Below the pieces are notes generated by a model. It was not told the origin of the DNA. It saw only the letters and a list, made by a program, of their open reading frames with translations, and searched no databases. Both the position numbers and the translations under genes were made by a program. From Roseovarius aestuarii (GTDB taxonomy: Bacteria; Pseudomonadota; Alphaproteobacteria; Rhodobacterales; Rhodobacteraceae), in the NCBI RefSeq assembly GCF_019966515.1, contig NZ_JAIMIB010000017.1:1-64000 (forward strand): a stretch of 64,000 bases of DNA, read 5' to 3'. Positions 1 to 9,125 of this stretch are shown piece by piece (positions within the stretch are counted from its first letter, which is position 1; each line of letters opens with the position of its first letter).

Positions 1-235
1 GCGCCTGCGGCAAATGTCTGCAAAGCGGGCTGCTACCGCAGCATTTTGAATGGTCGGTGAAAGGCAGGTTTGGGCCGTCCTAAACGACCGCGATAGGTAT
101 GCGGCTGGCAAATGCCGCATTGCATCTGACGTCCGCGAAGAGCCAAACCGATCCAAACGGCAATAGATACGGACCGGAGTAATCCGCCCACGTGTTTTTG
201 ATTGGTATTGCAGCCAGATCAGCGCATACAGTGCC

Positions 236-1123
236 ATGTTTACCACCACTCTGAAATCAGTCTTACATCACGCTAGATACTTCCCTTTGTGGTCGGCGCT
301 TACTGTTTTTCGATGGCGCGCCTTTGATTCGCGGTCCCGAGGTTTGGGAACTACTTTGGCAATGGTCATGCGGTGGTTTCCACCTGCAAGAAGGCGATTT
401 GACCGCGAAGCAAAGAAAGTATTTCCCAATATGAAGCGAAGCGCGCGCGCGAAGCTTGGTCAAAATATGGGCAGGCATATGGGGCGAACGCTTTTTGAGC
501 TTTACCACGATGCTGAATTTCAAACCCAACATCACAAATTCAGAACCTCTGGCCCCGGCCTTGCCGTCCTGAAAGAGGCGAACGCGGTTGGTAAGGGGGC
601 GATCATTGTTTCCGGCCATTTTGGGCAATGGGAAGCAATTCGCGCCGTGATCAAAATGCACGGGATGGAAAGCGGAGGAGTTTATCGACCCCATAATAAC
701 CGCCATTACGCACGCCGGATTCTTGCGGGTATTGAAGCCGGGGGAAAACCGATTTTGGCAACCGGCCGTGTTGGTACTAGGGCCCTTGTGAGTCATCTAC
801 GGGGTGGCGGCATTATTTCTATCCTGTTGGATGAAAAACAGGCGGATGGTGTTCGGATACCGTTTCTTGGCCTTGACGCGCTCACATCTCTCTCTGCTGC
901 TCAGCTTGCACTCAAATACGATCTGCCGATGATCCCTGCTTATGGTATTCGCATTGATGACGGGAACGCATTTCGCGTGGTATTCGAAACCCCAATTCCC
1001 CACACGGACAGCATCACCATGACCCGTGCCTTTAATGACAGCCTATCTGCGCGGATCATTGCGAACCCAGAGCAGTGGTATTGGATGTTAAAACGCTGGG
1101 ACGATGTGGCAATGTCAGAGTAG
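236..1123 (+). CDS. LpxL/HtrB-family lipid A acyltransferase-like protein
   Basis: 295 aa, the usual length for the LpxL/LpxM/HtrB acyltransferases that add secondary acyl chains to lipid A at the inner membrane. The catalytic HX4E motif is visible as HFGQWE near residue 128. The C-terminus carries the family signature PEQWYWMLKRW. A basic, hydrophobic N-terminus fits membrane association. The ATG at 236 is taken as the start, since homology-like sequence begins right after it. It stands alone, and the next gene is convergent. The exact acyl donor and substrate cannot be told. It could also be an ornithine-lipid or other lysophospholipid acyltransferase of the same fold. Confidence 0.85.
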   Translation: MFTTTLKSVLHHARYFPLWSALTVFRWRAFDSRSRGLGTTLAMVMRWFPPARRRFDREAKKVFPNMKRSARAKLGQNMGRHMGRTLFELYHDAEFQTQHHKFRTSGPGLAVLKEANAVGKGAIIVSGHFGQWEAIRAVIKMHGMESGGVYRPHNNRHYARRILAGIEAGGKPILATGRVGTRALVSHLRGGGIISILLDEKQADGVRIPFLGLDALTSLSAAQLALKYDLPMIPAYGIRIDDGNAFRVVFETPIPHTDSITMTRAFNDSLSARIIANPEQWYWMLKRWDDVAMSE

Positions 1124-1295
1124 TCCCGCGTTGCGTGAATTCGATGGGGCTGATTTTCGCGAATGCGGCGAATGTCCGAAACCACGGGCCGCGGCGCAGC
1201 AAGCGTTTTGCATGCCCAGAGCACCAGTCGGTGTCCACGGATGAAGAGCCATTTCACGAAAACACCCCCGCTTACATAATCTATCTTTTGCGCAA

Positions 1296-1907
1296 TCAGT
1301 CGAAGTATCGCACCAACTGGCCGGCGGTGCGAAATATCGGGATCAACACATCGATCAGATCGTCGTCAAGCAGAAGCGCGTCCTGCAGGTCTTTGCGGCA
1401 TCCAAGGCCGACCATTTTAAGATAGGGTGCCGCGGGGTCGCTGTTTACAAAGTCGTCCGGTACAGCGCCCAGTGGCTTTCGTGTGACAACTCCGTCTGGG
1501 AAAGTTTTCTTGAACTCAGGATCGGCCAAGATGGCTTTCAGGCCGTTTGGATTATCGACCAAACGCGTCCGCAACCGCGAGAGCGCAGCCTTGGATGGTT
1601 GGAAAAGCGCGGCACCCGCGTAGCAATTTCCTGGCTCAATATGAAGGTAGTATCCGACGTCTTCTGTGGGATGGCCGGCATTGGCAAAAACATCCACGTC
1701 CGCGCGGTACAGAGCACGTCCGATGCGGTCGCGCGGCTCCTGAAAGAACTTGGTGTAACTTTGCTTCGGTTTGATCCTCGCGTCCGCCACGAAAGGGTCA
1801 AAGCGATCAGCATAGTCGTGCAGTGTCATCGCGATGCCAGCGAAATTGCGCATCGCGTCGTCGCGCTCGACGCGATGCGCGTCCATCCAGGCTTTGCGGT
1901 TGTTCAA
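1296..1907 (-). CDS. DUF2461 (TIGR02453-type) protein
   Basis: 203 aa from a TTG codon. Features of the DUF2461 family are the opening LNNRKAWMDAHR, the YYLHIEP strand and a helical C-terminus. Its function is unknown in all relatives. Homology-like sequence (FAFLADLA) continues in frame upstream of this TTG to about position 1960, and the frame stays open to a stop near 2035 without any ATG. The true start is therefore unclear. It may be a rare start codon near 1949, or the 5' end may be frameshifted. It is convergent with the acyltransferase gene to its left. Confidence 0.75.
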   Translation of the reverse strand: MNNRKAWMDAHRVERDDAMRNFAGIAMTLHDYADRFDPFVADARIKPKQSYTKFFQEPRDRIGRALYRADVDVFANAGHPTEDVGYYLHIEPGNCYAGAALFQPSKAALSRLRTRLVDNPNGLKAILADPEFKKTFPDGVVTRKPLGAVPDDFVNSDPAAPYLKMVGLGCRKDLQDALLLDDDLIDVLIPIFRTAGQLVRYFD

Positions 1908-2163
1908 TGCAAGATCTGCAAGGAAGGCAAATGTTTCGGGCTCTACGATGGGCGAAATTCCTGTATTGCAGCTATCGCGTGGCGCGTCTGCGTTCCGATA
2001 ACAACTTTGTAAGGCTACTTCAGAGCATCAGCCATGGTTTGCAACCCTTTGGTCTGAAAGACTCTGATTTTGGTGCGTTTGATACATAAGACCGCGAAAT
2101 TATGGGCATTTAGCGGCCAAGATGGCCAATGCCGCTATTCCACCAACTCCTTTTAAAAACACC

Positions 2164-2181
2164 AGTCGGCTTATGCCGACT
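2164..2181 (-). terminator. Candidate terminator of the small basic gene
   Basis: A perfect 7-bp inverted repeat, AGTCGGC and GCCGACT, surrounds a 4-nt loop. On the minus strand the stem is followed by GGTGTTTTT. It overlaps the stop codon of the small gene, which is compact but possible for an intrinsic terminator. Confidence 0.45.
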
Positions 2182-2320
2182 TGTTTTGTGCCTTCTTGCC
2201 TGTCTTGGTTGGCCTCTCACCATGTTGTCCGGGAGTGCCGCTGAGTGCTTGGTGCCAAGCAGGCTTCTTTACGGGGTTTGCACCCGGGCGCTTTGCCCGA
2301 GGCTTTTTGGATTTAGGCAT
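2171..2320 (-). CDS. Small lysine-rich basic protein, unknown
   Basis: 49 aa, starting MPKSKKPRAKRPG and very rich in Lys, Arg and Pro. The ATG at 2320 is preceded by GGGAAAGGA at a suitable distance for a ribosome site. The open frame continues upstream to 2662, but that part has the arginine/serine composition of a shadow frame, so I start at 2320. The charge suggests nucleic-acid or ribosome binding, which is inference only. I do not recognise a family. Confidence 0.5.
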   Translation of the reverse strand: MPKSKKPRAKRPGANPVKKPAWHQALSGTPGQHGERPTKTGKKAQNKSA

Positions 2321-2656
2321 CTGGTATCCTTTCCCTGATTTCAGGCTGACATAGAAGGTTTGAGGCTGGATTGATACCACCCAATTCGGGCTTGGAGTTG
2401 ACAACAGCTCGGCCCGAAATGCTGCACTGTGCGTGAAGGCCCGCTTCGCGGCAAATTGGATTGTTGATTTTGAGCGGCATCGAAAGTCAGCTCCGGGCCG
2501 TGGGCGAAGTGGCGGGGCAGGGAGCCTTAGCACAAATCCGATTTCTTCGAATGACCGCATTGAGCCCAAGTCGCATGATGCTGCGATTTTAATAAACGGA
2601 TGCAATTGCCTACAAGCACTAGGTTTGCACAACTTTCTAAGTGATCGGCCCCGCTT
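2321..2656. other. Intergenic stretch without a supported gene
   Basis: About 335 bases between the small basic gene and the ArsR promoter. Open frames exist on both strands but have no ribosome site or family-like sequence. I see no RNA gene or long repeat here. Confidence 0.5.
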
Positions 2657-2697
2657 TGACAATTTCGGCGCTTACAGTTAACCGTTTATCGACGATA
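2657..2697 (+). promoter_or_regulatory. Candidate promoter and ArsR operator
   Basis: TTGACA (2657-2662) can serve as a -35 box. A weak -10-like TAACCG follows after 17 bases. Just downstream lies the perfect palindrome TATCGACGATA (2687-2697), ending 19 bases before the arsR start codon. ArsR/SmtB repressors commonly bind such palindromes over their own promoter, so autoregulation is the natural reading. Confidence 0.4.
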
Positions 2698-2716
2698 GAC
2701 GATTAAAGAGGGTAAA

Positions 2717-3034
2717 ATGCGAGACACTGTCAGCGACGAACGTTTGATAATTCAACTCAAAGCCATGGCTCACCCGGCTAGACTTAAGATTCTCCAGCTG
2801 TTGACCGATCGCGGAAAATGCATGTGTGGCGAGATCGTTGAGGTTCTGCCACTGACACAGTCCACCGTTTCGCAACATCTGAAAATTCTCAAGGAAGCGG
2901 GACTACTTGAGGGCACAATCAATGGACCTCGATCATGCTACTACGTGAATGCACAGGCAATCGGTGTGTTGCGCCAGGCTCTTTCTGACTGTCTGGCTGG
3001 TTTTGAGGCAGCGGCGCAATTGCACGATGACTAA
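2717..3034 (+). CDS. ArsR/SmtB-family transcriptional regulator
   Basis: 105 aa winged-helix repressor of the ArsR/SmtB family. The helix-turn-helix reads LTQSTVSQHLKILKEAGLL (about residues 52-70). Just before it is a KCMCGEI segment with a Cys-X-Cys pair, placed like the arsenite-binding cysteines of ArsR proteins, although it is not the classical ELCVCDL. The stop codon overlaps the start of the MFS gene by 8 bases, so the two are co-translated. It likely represses this two-gene operon through the palindrome at 2687-2697. A metal or metalloid inducer is inferred from the cysteines, not shown. Confidence 0.9.
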   Translation: MRDTVSDERLIIQLKAMAHPARLKILQLLTDRGKCMCGEIVEVLPLTQSTVSQHLKILKEAGLLEGTINGPRSCYYVNAQAIGVLRQALSDCLAGFEAAAQLHDD

Positions 3035-4196
3035 CCGCTATCGGGACGCATTCGGTAAACATGTGTGGAACGCCCGATATCTGTTCGGCGCAGTACCTCT
3101 GTTCGCAGTTGGTACCGGTGCGCTCTATCCGTTGATCGCGCTGGAACTTTTCTCCAACGGCTATGGTAACGCGTTGATCGGTGTGATGACTTCGGCTTGG
3201 TATCTCGGCGCTTTCCTTGGAACCGTGTTGGGTGGACGTGTAATTTATCGACTTGGATACCATCGTGCGTTTGTCGCAGCGGCGGCAATTGCAGCAGTTT
3301 CGGTGTGGGGGCTCACGCTTTCGGATTCACCGGTTTTGTGGATTTGCCTTCGGTTTATCGGTGGCATTGGTCTTGGGACCTACTATTTGTTGATGGACAG
3401 TTGGATTAGTGGACTCGCGACTCCGAATACCCGTGGCCGTATGTTAGCAGCCTATGAGGCAATGCGAACGGGGGCGGTCGCAGTCGGCCCAGTTTTGTTG
3501 GTTGTAGCCTCGTCACATACGGCGTTTGCTTTGATTGGCGTGCTTTTCCTTTTTGGTATCGTTCCGGTGACAAAAGCCAATTCACCAACGACGCGTTTCG
3601 ACAACACGAACTGGAGAGATGCCGTTGCAATATTTGTGTGTTCACCTTGTTCTCTGGCGCTCACGGTGATTGCGGGATTGCTAAGCAGTTCGTTCTACGG
3701 CCTCGGCACAATCTACGCCGAAGGTCACGGATTCTCGACGGCTGAGATAGCTTTGTTTGTGTCGCTCGTCCTGATCGCACCAGCGATAAGTCAATTGCCG
3801 ATCGGAACTTTGGCCGATTGGTACGGGCGTGCGCAAATAGGTACCCTGATCTCTCTGCTTGCCCTGGTATGCGCGTCTGTTCTTTCGTTTCAGTCACTCA
3901 ACTCGTTCGTGGCGGTAACGATAGCGGCTGTTTTGGTGAATGGTCTTGGCCAACCACTTTATGCGTTAGGCCATGGGCGTCTCGTTGATGGCGGACACGA
4001 ATTGATTTCTGCAACAACAGCGGGCTTACTCGGTTACAGCCTCGGTACGTTTATAGGGCCGATCGGAGCGGCAATCGCGATGAATCATGGTGGTCCTGCA
4101 GGGCTCTATCATTGGATCAGCCTATGTCTGGCAGTTAGTGGAGTCACCACGTTAATGGCTTTGCTGAATACACGAAGACGATGTTGCCCACTTTGA
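3027..4196 (+). CDS. MFS transporter coupled to the ArsR regulator
   Basis: 389 aa with about 12 hydrophobic segments, a major facilitator resembling the YcaD-type branch. I use the ATG at 3027 (MTNRYRDAFGKHVWN) that overlaps the arsR stop (ATGACTAA), not an in-frame codon at 2949 inside arsR. A loop between helices 2 and 3 has the MFS-like GGRVIYRLGYHR. It probably exports the compound sensed by the regulator. The substrate cannot be read from sequence; arsenical or another toxic solute is a guess from the ArsR partner. No arsenate reductase or ArsB/Acr3 gene is nearby. Confidence 0.85.
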   Translation: MTNRYRDAFGKHVWNARYLFGAVPLFAVGTGALYPLIALELFSNGYGNALIGVMTSAWYLGAFLGTVLGGRVIYRLGYHRAFVAAAAIAAVSVWGLTLSDSPVLWICLRFIGGIGLGTYYLLMDSWISGLATPNTRGRMLAAYEAMRTGAVAVGPVLLVVASSHTAFALIGVLFLFGIVPVTKANSPTTRFDNTNWRDAVAIFVCSPCSLALTVIAGLLSSSFYGLGTIYAEGHGFSTAEIALFVSLVLIAPAISQLPIGTLADWYGRAQIGTLISLLALVCASVLSFQSLNSFVAVTIAAVLVNGLGQPLYALGHGRLVDGGHELISATTAGLLGYSLGTFIGPIGAAIAMNHGGPAGLYHWISLCLAVSGVTTLMALLNTRRRCCPL

Positions 4197-4374
4197 GCCA
4201 GGTGTGTTGCAGTGATCAGCAGAGACCACCACCCAAAGTGTTCAAGTTGCTTTTTATTTTGCGTGAGATCAGATATAAAACTGATAAATTGCCGAAAAAT
4301 TGGGAGTGGAAGAAAATGGATCTCGACTGAGCAAGAAATCAAGAAATTGAAACTTAGCTCAACGGAGAATATCC

Positions 4375-5157
4375 ATGTCTTCCGAATACACTTCGAACGC
4401 CACAACCGCAGGCGTAAACTACACGGTATCGTCGCTGTCGGAGCGACCTGATTTGACCGACGAACATCAAACCACCGGCGGCTCTGCCTGGCCTGAATTC
4501 ATGATTCACGACCCTGTTGCGATTGCCAACTGGGACAAGATGATGTCTTACTTTGCGGGCGACCAGCTTTCTATGCTTGTCGAAGGCCAAATCGCAGCTG
4601 TCATAAACATGGTACCTATCAGGGTAGAAACCGACCTGATCCAACTGCCTGATCGGGGTGTGGACTGGGGCGTCGAAAAATCGGTGGAAGACCATGAGAA
4701 CAGCACTCCACCGAATGCGATGATGGGCTTGCAAGTCGTTATCGGCAAAAATTTCAGAGGACAAAGACTCAGCGAAATTGCAACGCAGGAAATGATCGTT
4801 CACGCCAGAAAGCGTAATTGTGACTTCGTTTTGTTGCCCGTCAGGCCCAATGGAAAGCATGCCTATCCATTGATTCCAATGGATCAATACATCAATTGGG
4901 AAAGAGCGGATGGGCAACCGTTCGACAATTGGCTTCGCATTCACAAGCGATTGGGCGGCAAAACAATCAAGGTTTGCCATCAATCCATGATCATACCTGG
5001 GACAATCGCTGAGTGGGAGAGCTGGACGGGGCAGAAATTTCCTGGGTCAGGTCAATACATAGTTCCGTTCGCTCTCAATCCAATTGATATAGATGTCGAC
5101 CAAAATACTGGACGCTACGTAGAGCCGAATGTATGGGTCGCGCATCGTACCGGATAG
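4375..5157 (+). CDS. GNAT-like protein of unknown substrate
   Basis: 260 aa. The segment VVIGKNFRGQRLSEIATQEMI (about residues 121-141) resembles GNAT motif A, with an R/Q-x-x-G-like turn that would hold acetyl-CoA. The rest matches no family I can name. The ATG at 4375 follows a purine-rich GGAGAATATCC. It stands alone between the MFS operon and a convergent PPOX gene. An N-acyltransferase role is likely but the substrate is unknown. Confidence 0.55.
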   Translation: MSSEYTSNATTAGVNYTVSSLSERPDLTDEHQTTGGSAWPEFMIHDPVAIANWDKMMSYFAGDQLSMLVEGQIAAVINMVPIRVETDLIQLPDRGVDWGVEKSVEDHENSTPPNAMMGLQVVIGKNFRGQRLSEIATQEMIVHARKRNCDFVLLPVRPNGKHAYPLIPMDQYINWERADGQPFDNWLRIHKRLGGKTIKVCHQSMIIPGTIAEWESWTGQKFPGSGQYIVPFALNPIDIDVDQNTGRYVEPNVWVAHRTG

Positions 5158-5349
5158 CTAGCAAACGAAGCAAAGAGCGCGTCACATCTGAGCCGACCTG
5201 AAGTGGCGCGTAATATATTGTCGATGCAGAATGGTTAGTAAGCCGAATCCCAAACCACCAATACAATGTCTGAACTGGGAAAAAGCCTCGGTTGGCCTGC
5301 CTGAAACAGAAACCCAAATTCAAGCAATGGAAGATGTAAAGCAGGCGCA

Positions 5350-5949
5350 TCAATAGAGGGTTTTACGATAGCGCATCTCAACATGAGACTGTTCAACACA
5401 GTCAATATCCATCTCTGAGTGGTCTCGAACAATTTCATAAAGAGACGGAATCGGGCGTTCTGCAGGCCAGGCTTCTGGGTGCCAAAGGCTCGCTCTCACC
5501 AGGGCTTTGCCACAATGAGTGAATATCTCTTCGGCCGTAATGCGGAGAACTGTTTTGGGGCTTCGCCTATTGATTTGAAATTTGTCACAAAGGCCAGGTT
5601 CATCGATGATTTCTGCGGTTCCGTTTACGCGCAACGTTTCGGCAACGGTTGGTACCATAAAGACAAGCGCCACTTTGGGATGCGCCAAAATATTCAGCAG
5701 CCCGTCAATGCGATTATTTCCAGGGCGATCCGGAATGAGCAGAGTTTTGTCAGATTCCACCGTTACAAATCCCGCGGGATCACCTTTGGGCGATACATCG
5801 AGATTGGTTCCGTCCGAAGTGGCCAGAACAAGGAAAGTCGAATGCTCAATGAATTGCCGGCAATGCTTGTCAAACCTTGAAATCACTTTTGCCGCAGCAT
5901 GTGGTGACGGGTTACCATAGATTTCCCGGAGTTTCTGCGGCGTCATCAT
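5350..5949 (-). CDS. PPOX-class FMN flavoprotein (MSMEG_1061/DR2398-like)
   Basis: 199 aa. The split-barrel fold of pyridoxamine 5'-phosphate oxidase relatives is suggested by FLVLATSDGTNLDVSPKGDPAGF, then LLIPDRPGNNRIDGLLNIL and a VALVFMVP strand, in the order seen in the TIGR04025 branch. That branch binds FMN or F420-like cofactors; its physiological substrates are mostly unknown. The C-terminal HCGKALVRASLW is typical of the group. It is monocistronic as far as seen, and convergent with the GNAT-like gene. Confidence 0.85.
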   Translation of the reverse strand: MMTPQKLREIYGNPSPHAAAKVISRFDKHCRQFIEHSTFLVLATSDGTNLDVSPKGDPAGFVTVESDKTLLIPDRPGNNRIDGLLNILAHPKVALVFMVPTVAETLRVNGTAEIIDEPGLCDKFQINRRSPKTVLRITAEEIFTHCGKALVRASLWHPEAWPAERPIPSLYEIVRDHSEMDIDCVEQSHVEMRYRKTLY

Positions 5950-7126
5950 ATTTGTTCATTCCAAAACGTTTCGAAATTAGGCCCCAAATACAACAACCCA
6001 CACAACAGACCTTTAGGCCATCAAGTAGGTGCAAAGGTAGACAGATTGCGTTTGGTGCCAATACTAAATCGGAAAGCTGCATCTTAGGTAAGCGCGCGAG
6101 CTACTATCGGATTAATCAAGTCAGGATGGGTTAGCCTTGCCGCGGTGATGTGTGACCTTTTGAGGGAGCAGGCGCTTGCTTATGTCGAGAGCGCGGTTGC
6201 AGGTAAACGGTCTTGAAGATCGAGGTGAGCAGCCTTATTTGACGGGTCCAACCTGATTGTTAGTGCATGATCGGCCTGTGTTCCATCGGGATGACGGTTT
6301 CGGGCGCTGGTGCTGCCTGTCTAGGTCAGTGGGCATCCTGGCACACGCCTGGGAGCAGACCCAACAAGGCGGCCGTAATAAAGGTCCATTACCCAAGGGG
6401 CACCTATGGGCGTATCTCAATTCAAGTGAGAAATGATACGATTTTCACTCTTGTTCTGATGTCGGCAAAGCGCAACAAGCCGCCATTGGTGCACGCGCAA
6501 CGAACTTGCACTTTGTCCGCATAGCCGCATCAGTCTCAAAATGTCTGGATACGTTCAATTCGCATGTAATTGGTTGGCAAAGATATAGAAAGTGGTAGTT
6601 AATGTCGTACGAAAATATAAATGAGGTAAAAAATAAATATCAGTGTAATATAAGAAATATATGGATGATCCTCGGTCCGCCAAAAAAATCCCATAAGACG
6701 ACGCGTAGCTCCGCTTTTTTGCAATAGAACTTTGCGGTTGTACCACATAGTTTTGCATACGCTTTTGTGGCGTCGTTAAGTGTATTTCCCTTCAAATCTG
6801 GTTTTGAACGAAGCACGTCAGGGCGCGTGTTTCTAAAACCCGCTCGCGGCGAGGGTTGGGGTAGCAAGTACAATACAATTTGACAGAGCTGGCGCGGCGC
6901 GCATGCATTCGCTGAGGATAGGGTATTCTCCCGAGAATGAGATGTGTTCATATCCCATGGCCGCGGAAGTTTTTCGTCAGATCGGATGTGGGCGAAACGT
7001 GTGAAATGCTTCAGGCCCCCAGAAATGATTTCAGCGCTTTGATCATGGCCATGAAACGGCCGCACTGATGGCTTGTTTGACGAGGCATTTTCATTCAAAA
7101 ACAGAACAGTATTTGTGCTCTATGGC
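5950..7126. other. Gene-poor, partly AT-rich stretch
   Basis: Nearly 1.2 kb without a convincing gene. The part around 6560-6680 is markedly AT-rich. Open frames on both strands (for example minus strand 6640-7098) lack ribosome sites and family-like sequence. A 57-codon coding-looking remnant is listed separately. The palindrome ATTCTCCCGAGAAT lies near 6930. The composition suggests decayed accessory DNA. Confidence 0.5.
6263..6436 (+). pseudogene. Possible remnant of a mobile-element or accessory gene
   Basis: A GTG-initiated frame of 57 codons with coding-like composition, including GILAHAWEQTQQGGRNKGPL and a LWAYLNS tail. It has no good ribosome site and is preceded by stops. It looks like the C-terminal end of a longer protein whose 5' part has decayed. 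I cannot name the family. Confidence 0.2.
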
Positions 7127-7642
7127 TCATTCGGGTCTTTTGGCCGCAACGAGACCCAGCAGCCTGGCGGTTTCCATAGACAGAATGTCACTATTCAGCC
7201 CCTGACGGGATTGGTAGCTCCGGAGCGCAGCGCGCGTACGTGCGTTCATCTGACCGGTGATCGGGCCTCGGTAATATCCGCGTGCGGTCAGCGCACGTTG
7301 GAGGCTGGCAACGAATTCAGGCGTCATGGTGCCAGTGCACGGGATTTCGAACTGGGTTTCTACGCGCTCCTGTACGATCACCTGGCGGGTCTCGGTTTTG
7401 TAGGCCGTCGGTTGAGGGGCGGCTCCATCCTCATGTGTTTCGTTTGGCTTGAGCTCGGTCTGCTCAGTCACTGTTTCGACCACCGCGGGCGTCACATTCC
7501 GGCCCCAGCAGATGCCGGGTGTTACGCCTGGAGCTGACGCGGTACGAGATGTCGGATGATCAGCCTCTGCACCCGGCAGGCGATTGTCGCAGGCCGTTGT
7601 GACGCTGGCGGCCAGCAATAGGGTTGGCAGGTGGCGGATCAT
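7127..7642 (-). CDS. Lipoprotein with C-terminal peptidoglycan-binding domain
   Basis: 171 aa from the ATG at 7642. The N-terminus MIRHLPTLLLAASVTTAC is a lipoprotein-type signal with a lipobox-like TTAC. The C-terminus (FVASLQRALTARGYYRGPI ... ARTRAALRSYQSRQGL) is a PG_binding_1 repeat domain. The middle is low-complexity and Thr/Glu-rich. An upstream in-frame TTG would add 11 residues before the signal and is less likely. It probably sits in the outer membrane or periplasm and touches the cell wall. No enzymatic domain is seen. Confidence 0.75.
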   Translation of the reverse strand: MIRHLPTLLLAASVTTACDNRLPGAEADHPTSRTASAPGVTPGICWGRNVTPAVVETVTEQTELKPNETHEDGAAPQPTAYKTETRQVIVQERVETQFEIPCTGTMTPEFVASLQRALTARGYYRGPITGQMNARTRAALRSYQSRQGLNSDILSMETARLLGLVAAKRPE

Positions 7643-7805
7643 GCGCGGCGAAATCAATGCCTCTGTTTTTCGCAAAGCCTAGCGAGTTTCAGCGGGCAGG
7701 GAAAGGTGGCGCATCGGTGCATGTGCGACGGAGATTTAAGCGCTGAGAGTGACCATATTGCGGGTTTTACGGCGGAAGCTTGAGAACATGGCGGGAACAA
7801 AGTGA

Positions 7806-8234
<429 letters not shown>

Positions 8235-8236
8235 GC

Positions 8237-9040
8237 TTGGACAGGGCGCGGCGTCTACCGTTGTGTCCCCGGTGCAGTATCGCCCGCCGCGCGCTGCTAT
8301 TGTTCTGCTTTTCGCTGGCGTTGCTGGGCGCGTCCCCCGGTGTCGCGCAGGAGATTTCTGGCGCCGAATACATCACGCCAACCCGCGCCTATCCTCACGG
8401 CGCTCTTGGCGATGAGCTTGAATGGGCGGCTGTCCGGATCACCGTATCGCGGCAGACGCTCAACGGAGGCAGCCTTATCAGCGGACATCTCAATTTGACT
8501 TACGATATCGGTGCGCCGCAGAAAATGGTCTTCGAAGACACCGCACCGCGGCTGTGGGATATCGACGGCGATGGCAGCCCCGAGGTCGTGGTCGTGCTCA
8601 GTCATCAGAATTTTGGCGCCCAGCTTGCGGTGATTGCCTATCGGGGCGGTGAGTTCAACTATCTGGCGGCAACGCCCTTGATCGGAACACGCTTTCGCTG
8701 GCTGGCGCCGGTCGGAGCGGCTGATTTGGATGGGGACGGGCATGTAGAAGTTGCTTTCATCCTTACGCCGCACCTGTCGAAGACCCTCCAAATCTGGCGC
8801 TATCGTGATGGTGCTTTCAGACTTGTCGCGCACAAAACGGGTCTGACCAATCATCGGATCGGTTGGAATCATATTCCTGGTGGATTGCGTGATTGTGGCG
8901 GGGCCGTCGAACTGATCACGGCAAATGCGGACTGGTCTCGCATCGTTGCGTCGCGCCTTGAGAGCGGATCAATCCAGTCGCGCGAGGTAGCCGCCTATAC
9001 CGGACCCGAAAGCCTGAACGCCGCACTGGATTGCTCCTGA
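8237..9040 (+). CDS. Secreted FG-GAP/VCBS-repeat-like protein
   Basis: 267 aa from a TTG directly after the ferredoxin stop. The first 38 or so residues form a signal peptide (RRALLLFCFSLALLGASPGVAQ). Two calcium-loop-like motifs, DIDGDGSPEVVVV and DLDGDGHVEVAFI, mark FG-GAP/VCBS repeats of a partial beta-propeller. It is predicted periplasmic or surface-exposed, with unknown role. The TTG start is chosen because the signal peptide starts shortly after it and no ATG lies before it in this frame. Confidence 0.75.
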   Translation: MDRARRLPLCPRCSIARRALLLFCFSLALLGASPGVAQEISGAEYITPTRAYPHGALGDELEWAAVRITVSRQTLNGGSLISGHLNLTYDIGAPQKMVFEDTAPRLWDIDGDGSPEVVVVLSHQNFGAQLAVIAYRGGEFNYLAATPLIGTRFRWLAPVGAADLDGDGHVEVAFILTPHLSKTLQIWRYRDGAFRLVAHKTGLTNHRIGWNHIPGGLRDCGGAVELITANADWSRIVASRLESGSIQSREVAAYTGPESLNAALDCS

Positions 9041-9125
9041 TTTCATCGTTCCGGCACATATTCTGGTGTTGTGGCGGGCAACGCCCCCCATCTCCGCCGG
9101 TTGCATGAGAAACACCGCAGGGGCG

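Noticed and set aside
2321-2662. Upstream part of the 163-aa minus-strand frame
   Set aside because: Arg/Ser-rich shadow composition; a good ribosome site at the internal ATG at 2320 supports the short gene only.
6640-7098. Minus-strand 152-aa frame in the gene-poor stretch
   Set aside because: No ribosome site, mixed composition and no family-like sequence; kept only as part of the decayed region.
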